NCBI GenBank assembly: GCA_026988735.1
Contig: JALSKR010000190.1
Span: forward strand, 1 to 12,377
DNA length: 12,377 nt
Source of the DNA: Sulfurimonas sp.
GTDB lineage: Bacteria; Campylobacterota; Campylobacteria; Campylobacterales; Sulfurimonadaceae
Direction: 5' to 3'
The number at the start of each line of letters is the position of its first letter. The first letter of the stretch is position 1. A model generated the notes under the pieces. That model was not told the DNA's origin. It saw only the letters and a program-made list of their open reading frames with translations, and made no database searches. Made by a program: the position numbers and the translations under genes. Of the stretch, positions 1 through 6,733 are shown in pieces.

Positions 1-24
1 AGTGAGTAAAAGTAGTTTTTTCAT
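1..24 (-). CDS. Start of an exported protein gene (partial, cut by window edge)
   Basis: Only the first 8 codons lie in the window: ATG at 24-22 on the minus strand, reading M-K-K-L-L-L-L-T. The Lys-Lys followed by a Leu run is the usual opening of a Sec signal peptide. A GGAG ribosome-binding site sits 8 nt upstream of the ATG, and the stop codon of the TetR gene ends 2 nt upstream, so the two genes are almost certainly co-transcribed. TetR repressors in this position often head efflux operons, so an outer-membrane channel or periplasmic adaptor is plausible. The 8 residues cannot show this. Confidence 0.6.
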
Positions 25-26
25 GA

Positions 27-620
27 TTATTTCTCCATTAAATCAAATAAAATATCTATTTGTGTATCTATTTTTTGTTTTAAATCCTCTATGGCACTTG
101 TAGTAACACTCATAATAAAAGTACCCTGAGCAAAAGCAAATATACCCATAACCAGCTCTTTTGCTTCACTTTTTAACTCATCTTTTGCTATACCCTCTTC
201 TATGATATTTTCCATCCATTTTTCATAGAGGATATAGCACTCTGTTTGAAAGGCAATCATCTCTTTATTTGTACTGCTCAGGGCAATGGCAGTAAACTGC
301 TTGTATATTTCACGCAGTTCTTTGTCCTCATCAGCATAAAAAAAGCTGAAAAAACTTTTGACTTTTTCTCGTGTGCTTACATGTAATGAGAGTTGTTTCT
401 CCTTTCTCTCATTATGTTCTTGCATTAAAATTTCAACCAGTTCGAAGACTATCTCATCTTTGTTTTTGAAGTACTCATATACCGTGCCTTTGCCGATATT
501 GGCGGCTTTTGCAATCTGAGAAATTGTGATATTGTTAATTCCGTCTTGTAAAATCAACGCTTTTGTTCCAAGAGCAATATCTTTTTTCTTCTGCTCTTTA
601 TCAACTATTATTGCCAACAT
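27..620 (-). CDS. TetR/AcrR-family transcriptional repressor
   Basis: This 197-residue protein has the usual TetR size. The N-terminal DNA-binding domain spans about residues 12-60, with the helix-turn-helix around 32-52 (ITISQIAKAANIGKGTVYEY) and the family-typical YxYFxNKDE stretch just after it. The C-terminal two-thirds is all-helical and would hold the ligand pocket and dimer interface; its ligand cannot be read from sequence. The ATG at 620-618 has a strong GGAGG ribosome-binding site 4 nt upstream. The promoter just upstream carries a near-perfect 17-bp palindrome over the predicted transcription start, so the gene is probably autorepressed. It is followed 2 nt later by a gene with a signal-peptide start, which is the likely regulated target. 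The protein contains one Leu-His-Val encoded by the repeated TTACATGTAA palindrome at residues 79-81. Confidence 0.9.
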   Translation of the reverse strand: MLAIIVDKEQKKKDIALGTKALILQDGINNITISQIAKAANIGKGTVYEYFKNKDEIVFELVEILMQEHNERKEKQLSLHVSTREKVKSFFSFFYADEDKELREIYKQFTAIALSSTNKEMIAFQTECYILYEKWMENIIEEGIAKDELKSEAKELVMGIFAFAQGTFIMSVTTSAIEDLKQKIDTQIDILFDLMEK

Positions 621-638
621 TAACCTCCAAAATCATTT

Positions 639-655
639 TGACCGACTGTCGTTCA
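639..655. promoter_or_regulatory. Palindromic operator for the TetR-family repressor
   Basis: The sequence TGACCGACTGTCGTTCA is an inverted repeat of two 8-bp arms around a central T, with 7 of 8 arm positions matching. It lies between the -10 box at 664-659 and the TetR start codon and overlaps the predicted transcription start. Such placement is typical of TetR-family autoregulation. No copy was seen upstream of the TolC-type operon. Confidence 0.6.
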
Positions 656-658
656 ATT

Positions 659-664
659 ATTATA
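659..664 (-). promoter_or_regulatory. -10 box of the TetR-gene promoter
   Basis: On the minus strand this reads TATAAT, a perfect sigma-70 -10 hexamer, ending about 38 nt before the ATG. No good -35 hexamer is seen at 17 nt, as is usual in Campylobacterota. It lies just downstream of the stop codon of the diguanylate cyclase gene, so the TetR gene has its own promoter. I see no hairpin terminator between the two genes. Confidence 0.5.
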
Positions 665-695
665 GTAGCATTATTGTTAATCTTGTCTTAATATA

Positions 696-2273
696 TTAGA
701 CTTCGTAAATTGTAACCCGGTTTTTTCCGTTTTTCTTGGATTCGTACAGTGCTTCATCTGCCACTTTTATCAATTTCTCCAACGAATCCGCCATCCCGTA
801 TGCTATGCCAAAGGAGACTGTATATTTGATTTTCATGTTGTTATATGTAATGATATTGCTTTCAAAATCTTTTCTTATTTTCTCAAAAAGCCGTACAACA
901 TCTTCTTTGGAAATATCATCAAGAACAGCACAAAACTCTTCCCCGCCAAACCGGGCAAACAAATCGTACTTTCGCAGATTTTTTTCTAAAATCTTTTTAA
1001 CTTCTATGATGGCCAAATCACCTGCATCATGACCATAAGTATCATTGACAGTCTTAAAATCATCAATATCCATCATAATTACAGCCAACTTGGTATGTTT
1101 TCGCAGCGCTTTAGAAAAAATTGCCCTGGCAACTTCAAAAAAATATCTTCTGTTGTATGCCCCTGTCATATAATCCTGTATTGCCTGCAGTTTTAACTTG
1201 TAATTTATGTCTTTTGACTTTTGATACAGAAAAATCAGATAAAGACTCGAGAGCATAAATAAAAAAATTACAAAGGTATATAAAAGAGATTTCAGCCAAA
1301 TAACATGTGCTTCAGCAATATAAATAAATTTAAAATGTGCATGAGGCAGGGTTTTGACAAAAATATACCTGGAATCTTTATACTGCAGAGTATTTGAAGT
1401 CTCTTTTAGATGTAACAGTGAAGAATTCACAAATGAGTCTATTTTATATATTTTGCTTCGACTGAAGTTTTTTATTATATTATTACTGCCGACAATTTGA
1501 TTTTTTTCATTATAAATAGCACTTTGGTTGTTCAGATAATCCAAACGTGATAAGAGATTATCAAAGTTGTTGAGCGTTATGTCTACATCAATCGTTCCTA
1601 AAAATTCATTATGACAGTACAATGGTTTGCCTACTGTGACCATAAGCCCCTTTCCTATAGCGTCCATATACAAAGGGGTGAAAAACAATTTCTTTTGAGG
1701 ATTGCATTCAGGTATTGAATAATGATAAAAAAGTTTTTTTTCTATACGGGGTGTAAAATGAAAATCTGAAGATGAAATATAAGGATACAGAAGTGTAAAA
1801 TGATTTTTTGAGTAGTAGTAAATCCAGGCAAAATTTTTATTTTGTTCGGCAACTAGTTGAAAAAACGGAGTGAGTTGCAGTGCAGCTTCCATCTCCTGAA
1901 GTAATTTTCGATTTGAAAGTGCATTTTTGCCAAAACCCAATAAGTTTACTTCTTTGTTTGTATCTAATGCATAGCTTCCGTTTTGATCAATATATCGTAC
2001 ATGTAAAGCCTCTTCGGGTTTTATTGTATCTTTCTTGTCAAAAACCTGCTGTGCCGCCACATGAAGACACTCCACAGCTTTTATACTTGTATGCACTCTG
2101 TTTTTAATGTTTAATACTATATCATTTGCAGTTCTGAAAATCTCTTTCATCTGCATTCTGTTGAATTCTAAAAAAAACATCATATTGAGTAAAACAATAA
2201 TAAATACAGCAATAAAGAGTTTCTTGTTATCCATACCTATCCATTTCGTTTGCATAAGTATAGCTAATCTCAC
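696..2273 (-). CDS. Membrane-bound diguanylate cyclase (GGDEF) with periplasmic sensor domain
   Basis: The 525-residue protein has a transmembrane helix at about 19-37, a large periplasmic region at about 40-327, a second helix at about 329-350, and a C-terminal GGDEF domain from about 360. Catalytic features are intact: the active-site loop GGEEF at 443-447, metal-binding MDIDD at 401-405, and an inhibitory I-site R434-K-Y-D437 exactly five residues before GGEEF. It should therefore make c-di-GMP from two GTP and be product-inhibited. The periplasmic part, with an aromatic WIYYY segment near 150 and GTIDVDIT at 226-233, looks like a double-Cache sensor; its ligand is unknown. There is no EAL or HD-GYP domain. 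The first ATG lies 7 nt after the stop of the ABC ATPase gene with no clear ribosome-binding site, so translation may be coupled. An ATG 13 codons later (2234), with a weak GGA five nt upstream, is an alternative start. It is the last gene of the export operon. Confidence 0.9.
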   Translation of the reverse strand: MRLAILMQTKWIGMDNKKLFIAVFIIVLLNMMFFLEFNRMQMKEIFRTANDIVLNIKNRVHTSIKAVECLHVAAQQVFDKKDTIKPEEALHVRYIDQNGSYALDTNKEVNLLGFGKNALSNRKLLQEMEAALQLTPFFQLVAEQNKNFAWIYYYSKNHFTLLYPYISSSDFHFTPRIEKKLFYHYSIPECNPQKKLFFTPLYMDAIGKGLMVTVGKPLYCHNEFLGTIDVDITLNNFDNLLSRLDYLNNQSAIYNEKNQIVGSNNIIKNFSRSKIYKIDSFVNSSLLHLKETSNTLQYKDSRYIFVKTLPHAHFKFIYIAEAHVIWLKSLLYTFVIFLFMLSSLYLIFLYQKSKDINYKLKLQAIQDYMTGAYNRRYFFEVARAIFSKALRKHTKLAVIMMDIDDFKTVNDTYGHDAGDLAIIEVKKILEKNLRKYDLFARFGGEEFCAVLDDISKEDVVRLFEKIRKDFESNIITYNNMKIKYTVSFGIAYGMADSLEKLIKVADEALYESKKNGKNRVTIYEV

Positions 2274-2280
2274 ATAAAAG

Positions 2281-2994
2281 TCAAAATATCACATTTTTCC
2301 CGGATATTTTGGAAGAAACAACTTTTTTGTCTTCTATCTTTAAAATTCTGTCGCACAAAGGAAGCATCGCTTCATCGTGTGTAACCATGATTACTGCCAC
2401 ATCCTGCTCAAGTGCTATTTTTTTGAGCATTTTGACAACATCCACCGAACGCTTGGAATCAAGTGCCGCTGTCGGCTCATCTGCAAGTATAATCTGTGGT
2501 TTGTTGGCCAAAGCTCTGGCTATGGCAGCTCGTTGGTTTTGTCCGCCTGAGAGTTCGCTGGGCATAGCATGCGCCTTGTCCGCAATCTCAAAATACTCTA
2601 AAAGTTCCATCGCTGTTTTTTCACTCTCTTTTTCTGACACACCGTTTGCCTGCGGTACCAAAGTAATATTTTCTATAATATTTAAAAAAGGAATCAGATA
2701 GTGTGCCTGAAAAATAAAGCCGATTTTTTCCCGTCGTATTTTTCTTGTTTCATTGGTAAGCCATTTGTCATCATATACTTTTTCATCACCCAGCCATATT
2801 TTCCCACTTGTAGGATCTTCTACACAGCCTATCATCATTAAAAGTGTGGTTTTTCCCGCACCACTTGGTGCGACTAGGGCTACAAGCTCTCCTTTATCTA
2901 CACAAAAAGATGCCCCGTTTAAAACCTCAACAAGAGCATCACCCTCTCCAAAATTTTTAACTAAATTTTCTACCTTAATAGCCTGTCTGCTCAT
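2281..2994 (-). CDS. ABC transporter ATP-binding protein, LolD/MacB/DevA type
   Basis: ATPase subunit of the adjacent FtsX-type permease. All ABC motifs are present (numbered from an upstream GTG at 3003): Walker A APSGAGKTT at 45-53, Q-loop Gln99, signature LSGGQ at 151-155, Walker B IILADE at 171-176 followed by PTAALDS, and switch His209. The Walker A begins with Ala where the pattern usually has Gly; the catalytic GKT is intact. I prefer the ATG at 2994-2992 because an AGGTGG ribosome-binding site lies 5 nt before it; the GTG at 3003 would overlap the permease gene by 8 nt. The permease stop is 1 nt upstream of this ATG. The family powers mechanotransmission, moving periplasmic cargo through a TolC-type exit rather than transport across the inner membrane. 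The cargo cannot be told from sequence. Confidence 0.93.
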   Translation of the reverse strand: MSRQAIKVENLVKNFGEGDALVEVLNGASFCVDKGELVALVAPSGAGKTTLLMMIGCVEDPTSGKIWLGDEKVYDDKWLTNETRKIRREKIGFIFQAHYLIPFLNIIENITLVPQANGVSEKESEKTAMELLEYFEIADKAHAMPSELSGGQNQRAAIARALANKPQIILADEPTAALDSKRSVDVVKMLKKIALEQDVAVIMVTHDEAMLPLCDRILKIEDKKVVSSKISGKNVIF

Positions 2995-2995
2995 A

Positions 2996-4141
2996 TCAAC
3001 CACCTATAGCCTGTGCCGGATCTGCCGAAATCACTTTTTTTACACCTACTATAGATGCAAGAATAGAAGCGATAATAACAACAACAAAAAGTGCAAAAGC
3101 ATCAGGTGTTTCCAGCACTACCCTTTTTGGAAATTTTGTATAAATGAGATGTGCAAAGATATTACCTGCTATAAAAGCCAAAACACCCAACAAAACCGTC
3201 TCTTGGACTATCATTTTTATAATCATACTGTTGGGTATACCGATAAGCTTCATAATGGCTATCTCTTTCATCTTTTCAAGCGTCATAGTGTAGATAATCA
3301 ACGCAATAATAATCGTTGAAACAACCACAAGTATAACAGTAAACATTCCAATCTGTTTTGAAGCCCTTTTTATGAGATTTTGAGTTAAAATTACTTTCTC
3401 TTCTTCTTTAGTATAAACACTTTTATGTTTGAATCTTCGTATATCCTCAGCTGTTTTATCAACATCATAACCGGCTTTTATGGTTGCCACAACCGCATTG
3501 ACCATATGCGAATTGACACCTGTTATACCTCTTGCTCTGTCATTTCTTATACGTGCGTTTGAGTACAAAAACTGCAACTCCTGTGCATCTTTGAGACTGA
3601 TATATACCAAAGGATCACCACCTGATGAGACAGTTCCATGCGTAATGCCCACAACTTTGTAGTCATCGCGTCCAAGTCGGAGAGTCTCGTTCAAGTGAAA
3701 ACCTGTTTTGTCTGTTACAACCATCTCATAATGACTTTTAGAAATCCCTCTTCCCTCTACAAGTCTTTTTGGATTTATAGGGTTTATATCACCATAAGGG
3801 TCAAATCCTACTGCAAAAACACGAACAGGTCCCTCTTTTGAAGGAAGTTGCAGATTTTGAAAGGTAATTCCTTCAGACTTTGCTATGCCCTCTATTACAT
3901 GTATGGTATCTTTTAAATCCTCATGCACTCTTGAAGCTTCTGCAAAGGGTCCAAGTGTATTTTCCTGAACAACCCATAAGTCAACATCCAGATCATCCAG
4001 CAAAACCTGCGCATCTATAATCATTCCGCGATAGACACCCATCATAACAAAAACAATCCCAAGGAGCATACCTACACCTATGGCAGTAACAATAAACTTA
4101 CCAAAAGTATGGGCTATCTCTTTTTGTGCTAAATTTATCAT
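2996..4141 (-). CDS. FtsX/MacB/DevC-like ABC transporter permease
   Basis: The 381-residue protein has the MacB-type plan: one transmembrane helix at about 16-36, a periplasmic core domain at about 40-250, and three helices at about 267-287, 311-333 and 348-368. The segment around 50-70 (DLDVDLWVVQE, then GPFAEAS) and the end DPAQAIGG are typical of the DevC/MacB permeases. It lacks the N-terminal fused ATPase of MacB, which is supplied as a separate gene immediately downstream. Its ATG shares one base with the stop codon of the adaptor gene (TGATG), so translation should be coupled. With the adaptor and the TolC-like protein it forms the inner-membrane part of a tripartite pump. The substrate could be a small molecule, lipid, peptide or glycolipid; the sequence does not decide. 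Confidence 0.92.
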   Translation of the reverse strand: MINLAQKEIAHTFGKFIVTAIGVGMLLGIVFVMMGVYRGMIIDAQVLLDDLDVDLWVVQENTLGPFAEASRVHEDLKDTIHVIEGIAKSEGITFQNLQLPSKEGPVRVFAVGFDPYGDINPINPKRLVEGRGISKSHYEMVVTDKTGFHLNETLRLGRDDYKVVGITHGTVSSGGDPLVYISLKDAQELQFLYSNARIRNDRARGITGVNSHMVNAVVATIKAGYDVDKTAEDIRRFKHKSVYTKEEEKVILTQNLIKRASKQIGMFTVILVVVSTIIIALIIYTMTLEKMKEIAIMKLIGIPNSMIIKMIVQETVLLGVLAFIAGNIFAHLIYTKFPKRVVLETPDAFALFVVVIIASILASIVGVKKVISADPAQAIGG

Positions 4142-5280
4142 CAGTAAATTCTCATACCTTCGCTCAAGGATTTTTTATTTTTATCCGGCACCAAAAGCTC
4201 TGTGTTTTTATCTAAATTTTCAACTGCTGCTTCTTTATCTGTAATGGCTACTACCTTTACATGTAAAAAGTGTGCATGTTCTTTTTCTTTGACCCAGACA
4301 CCCGCTTTTTTCTCTTTATATACAATCAAATCAGCTGGTATTTTCAAAACATTTTTAAACTGCTTTGTCGTTATTAATACCTCTGCTTGCTCATTCATAT
4401 AAAAAGGCATCGGCACTTTCTCAAATGCCACATCTACTTCTCTTTCTTGTGTCACAGCATCACTTTGTGCAACAATGCGGCTTACATATCCGTTTAGTTT
4501 TTTGTTGCTTTGCGAACGCAGTGTAATAACTGCACTTTGTCCTACTTTAACATCACCACTTATCTTTTCATCTATATAGGCTTTTATCCATACTGTTTTT
4601 GGATCAACAATTTTAAGTATAGGCTGTGTCGGTAAAACATTTTGCGCTACCTCAGCCTCTTTTGCAATGACATATCCGTCAACCGGCGCATAAATCTTAT
4701 AGCGTGACAGCTTTACATGTAAAGCTTCCAAAGCTTTTTGCAAACGGATCACTTCAGTTTTTGAAGAGTTTATATGCGCCTGTGTAGCTTTTATACTTGC
4801 CCTAATCGTATCAAAATCCGATTTTGCTTTATCATATTCAGATTGTGAAACAAAGGCTTTTTCTTTTAACTTTTTATATCGTGTATAGGTCAGTTGTGCC
4901 AAACGTTTTTGTGCTTTCAAAGAATCAAGTTCTTCTTGTGTCGCTTGGAGTTCTGACTTTGCTTTATAGACAGACATTTTTGCCTCTTCTATAAGCTTGG
5001 GTAAATCAACAGAATCAATTACCACAAGCAAGTCACCCTTCTTGACCCACTTTCCCTCATCAGTTGTGATTTGCATAATCTTTCCACCGGTCTGTGCTGT
5101 AATGGCATAAATATTTTTTGCCCCTACTTCACCTATGCCAAAGACATTTTTGTTTAAATCACCTTTTGTAGGATGCACTGTTTTGAATGTATGTTTTGGA
5201 ATAAAAACTTTGTTATACAACACAGTTCCTGCCAACAGGACTAAAACAATAGCAATTATATATTTTACGTTTTTACTCAT
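4141..5280 (-). CDS. Periplasmic adaptor (membrane fusion protein), HlyD/DevB/MacA-like
   Basis: The 379-residue protein is anchored by one N-terminal transmembrane helix at about 7-22. It continues with a split lipoyl domain (about 56-90 and 192-225, with YKIYAPVDGYV marking its second half), a long coiled-coil hairpin between them (about 95-190, rich in Lys, Glu, Ala, Leu), a beta-barrel at about 226-305 and a membrane-proximal tail. This is the order expected of adaptors that join an inner-membrane transporter to TolC. The ATG overlaps the stop of the TolC-like gene (ATGA), and an AGAGGA ribosome-binding site lies 9 nt upstream inside that gene. Two Leu-His-Val tripeptides (187-189 and 339-341) are encoded by exact copies of the repeated palindrome TTACATGTAA. 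Confidence 0.93.
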   Translation of the reverse strand: MSKNVKYIIAIVLVLLAGTVLYNKVFIPKHTFKTVHPTKGDLNKNVFGIGEVGAKNIYAITAQTGGKIMQITTDEGKWVKKGDLLVVIDSVDLPKLIEEAKMSVYKAKSELQATQEELDSLKAQKRLAQLTYTRYKKLKEKAFVSQSEYDKAKSDFDTIRASIKATQAHINSSKTEVIRLQKALEALHVKLSRYKIYAPVDGYVIAKEAEVAQNVLPTQPILKIVDPKTVWIKAYIDEKISGDVKVGQSAVITLRSQSNKKLNGYVSRIVAQSDAVTQEREVDVAFEKVPMPFYMNEQAEVLITTKQFKNVLKIPADLIVYKEKKAGVWVKEKEHAHFLHVKVVAITDKEAAVENLDKNTELLVPDKNKKSLSEGMRIY

Positions 5281-6530
5281 TTTATTTTTCCTCTTAAGTA
5301 ATCAATTCTATCTATGCTCAGTGTTTTTGCATAATAGGCTTCTAAAAGTCCGAGCTTTGCTGCTAAAACCAGACTGTTGGCATCAAGTACCTCTATATAG
5401 GTTGCAAGTCCCTCTTTGTAGCGGCCGTCAAGTACTCTTTTTGTTTTTTTGGCCGATACAAGTTGTGCTTTTTTTGCGGCTATTGTTGCATTGTAACGCT
5501 TTATATCCAAAACAAGATTGCTTGTCTCTTCTTTTAGCGCCAATATTTTTGAGGCTTTTTGCTCTGATGCTATCTGCATAGCTATTTGTGCATTTTGTGC
5601 CTGAGCGTTTAATCTGCCTCCTGCATACAGAGGAATATTCAGTGCAACACCTACAAGCTGTGCATCATAAGTGTTTAAAGACCCTATACGATTATATGAG
5701 GCCAACAAATCCAGCGATCCATAATGGGAAGCTTTCGATGATTTATGAAGCAGCATGTTTTTTTCTATGTTTTGTTCATAAATCTTCAGTGTATTATTGG
5801 CATTTAAAATCTCTTTTTGCGTGTTTTTATGAAAATTGAACTCTTTTTTTATCACACTGTTTTGTAAATCGACATCGTTGGGAATTGTTTCGCCCATATA
5901 CAAAGACAAAGAGTTTCTTGCTTTTTCATACGAAGCTTTGGCAATGGAGAGATTGTCTTTTGCCGCATAGACAGCTGATAAAAAGCGGCTAGTATCTGCT
6001 TCAGTTTTGAGCCCCTGCTCAAACAATGCCTTTGCCTGAGCATAATATGCCTCTTTTACATGTAAGTCTGCTTCTCTAACCTTTATTGCCTCACTTTGGA
6101 CAACCATAAGCTCATACAAAGATTTCACTTTTGAAGCTATTAATGCTTTGAGATCTTCTAACGAGAGTTTTGCTATATCTTCTTCTTTTTTGCTTGCATC
6201 TATGGCAAAACGCGTTTTGGAAAAATCCCATATTTTTTGTTTCAGGCTTACTCCTGCACTCCAATAGGTGTCATTAACAGTCTGAAACTTGCCATTGACT
6301 GGAAGTGCATAGGTCTGAGTAGGATTATATACGGCAGAAAGATTCACCTGAGGAAGATAATCTGAACGTGCAGATTTATACCCTGTATGTGATTGCTCTA
6401 CCTGTAGTGTAAAAGCTTTGAGATCAGGATGATTGTGCAAAGTTTTTTCTATACTTTGTTGTAAGGTCAGTGTCTGTCCTTGCAAAGAGAGTGCAAAGAG
6501 CAGTAAATTTATATATGCTAACTTTTTCAT
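5277..6530 (-). CDS. TolC-family outer-membrane efflux protein
   Basis: The 417-residue protein begins with a Sec signal peptide (about residues 1-18, MKKLAYINLLLFALSLQG). It has the two-repeat outer-membrane efflux plan: LTLQQSIEKTL and SDYLPQVNLSAVYNP in the first half, and SLDLLASYN with YKEGLATYIEVLDAN in the second. Trimers of this family form a beta-barrel in the outer membrane with a long alpha-helical tunnel into the periplasm. The ATG at 6530 is the only sensible start: an in-frame stop lies shortly upstream and the next Met is far inside. The closest purine-rich site, AAAAGG, lies 13 nt upstream, too far for a good ribosome-binding site, while a perfect TATAAT lies only 6 nt upstream, so the mRNA may be leaderless. 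It is the first gene of the export operon. Confidence 0.93.
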   Translation of the reverse strand: MKKLAYINLLLFALSLQGQTLTLQQSIEKTLHNHPDLKAFTLQVEQSHTGYKSARSDYLPQVNLSAVYNPTQTYALPVNGKFQTVNDTYWSAGVSLKQKIWDFSKTRFAIDASKKEEDIAKLSLEDLKALIASKVKSLYELMVVQSEAIKVREADLHVKEAYYAQAKALFEQGLKTEADTSRFLSAVYAAKDNLSIAKASYEKARNSLSLYMGETIPNDVDLQNSVIKKEFNFHKNTQKEILNANNTLKIYEQNIEKNMLLHKSSKASHYGSLDLLASYNRIGSLNTYDAQLVGVALNIPLYAGGRLNAQAQNAQIAMQIASEQKASKILALKEETSNLVLDIKRYNATIAAKKAQLVSAKKTKRVLDGRYKEGLATYIEVLDANSLVLAAKLGLLEAYYAKTLSIDRIDYLRGKIK

Positions 6531-6536
6531 ACAGCG

Positions 6537-6569
6537 ATTATAACCTTTTCATGTTAGCACAATGTTAAG
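6537..6569 (-). promoter_or_regulatory. Export-operon promoter with response-regulator-type direct repeat
   Basis: Read on the minus strand from 6569: CTTAACATT, three bases, CTAACA, one base, GAAAA, three bases, then TATAAT (6542-6537). TTAACA and CTAACA are direct repeats 11 bp apart, the spacing used by OmpR/PhoB-family response regulators. They replace a -35 element, as in activator-dependent promoters. The same arrangement with identical spacing (25 of 33 positions equal) stands before the Spy/CpxP-like gene at 12034-12066. If transcription starts 7 nt after the -10 box, it starts on the A of the TolC-like ATG. Confidence 0.6.
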
Positions 6570-6577
6570 GGCACTTT

Positions 6578-6712
6578 CAATGCCATTAAGTTAAGAAAAT
6601 TAATGCTTTCATAGTTTTGCCACTCTCAGCCCACCCTGAAGGATGGGTTCCGAAAAACTACTCAGCTCTTCGGAATCGGTACTTTAGTGCCGACTTGGTG
6701 TCTTTGAAGACT
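6578..6712 (-). repeat. Intergenic hairpin repeat, copy 1 (possible IS200/IS605-type end remnant)
   Basis: The spacer between the permease and the TolC-like gene shares blocks with 10055-10230: CAATGCCATTAAGTTAAG (6578-6595, exact 18-bp match), GGTTCCGA next to a hairpin (6646-6653), and a GTACTTTAGTGCCGACTT...TGTCTTTG block (6679-6705). Hairpins seen: 6630-6647 (read on the minus strand, CCCATCC-TTCA-GGGTGGG, seven pairs including one wobble), 6648-6654 with 6669-6675 (seven perfect pairs), and 6677-6692. A GGAACC-hairpin-GGG shape is typical of right ends of IS200/IS605 elements and their guide-type RNAs, and a minus-strand reading GVTPIKF then stop (6734-6711) could be the tail of a lost TnpB. 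Both points are suggestive only. No transposase gene is present. Confidence 0.5.
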
Positions 6713-6733
6713 AAAACTTAATCGGAGTGACTC

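Noticed and set aside
2753..3319. 188-codon open frame on the plus strand
   Set aside because: It lies antisense to the ATPase and FtsX-like genes, which have clear family motifs. The translation is low-complexity and resembles nothing known.
5135..5581. 148-codon open frame on the plus strand
   Set aside because: It is antisense to the adaptor and TolC-like genes; its Leu/Phe/Cys-rich translation is a shadow of the Lys/Glu/Ala-rich coiled coils opposite.
6630..6675. Intrinsic terminator for the permease gene
   Set aside because: The hairpins are good, but no U-run follows them on the minus strand within a few bases. Termination there is possible but not supported.
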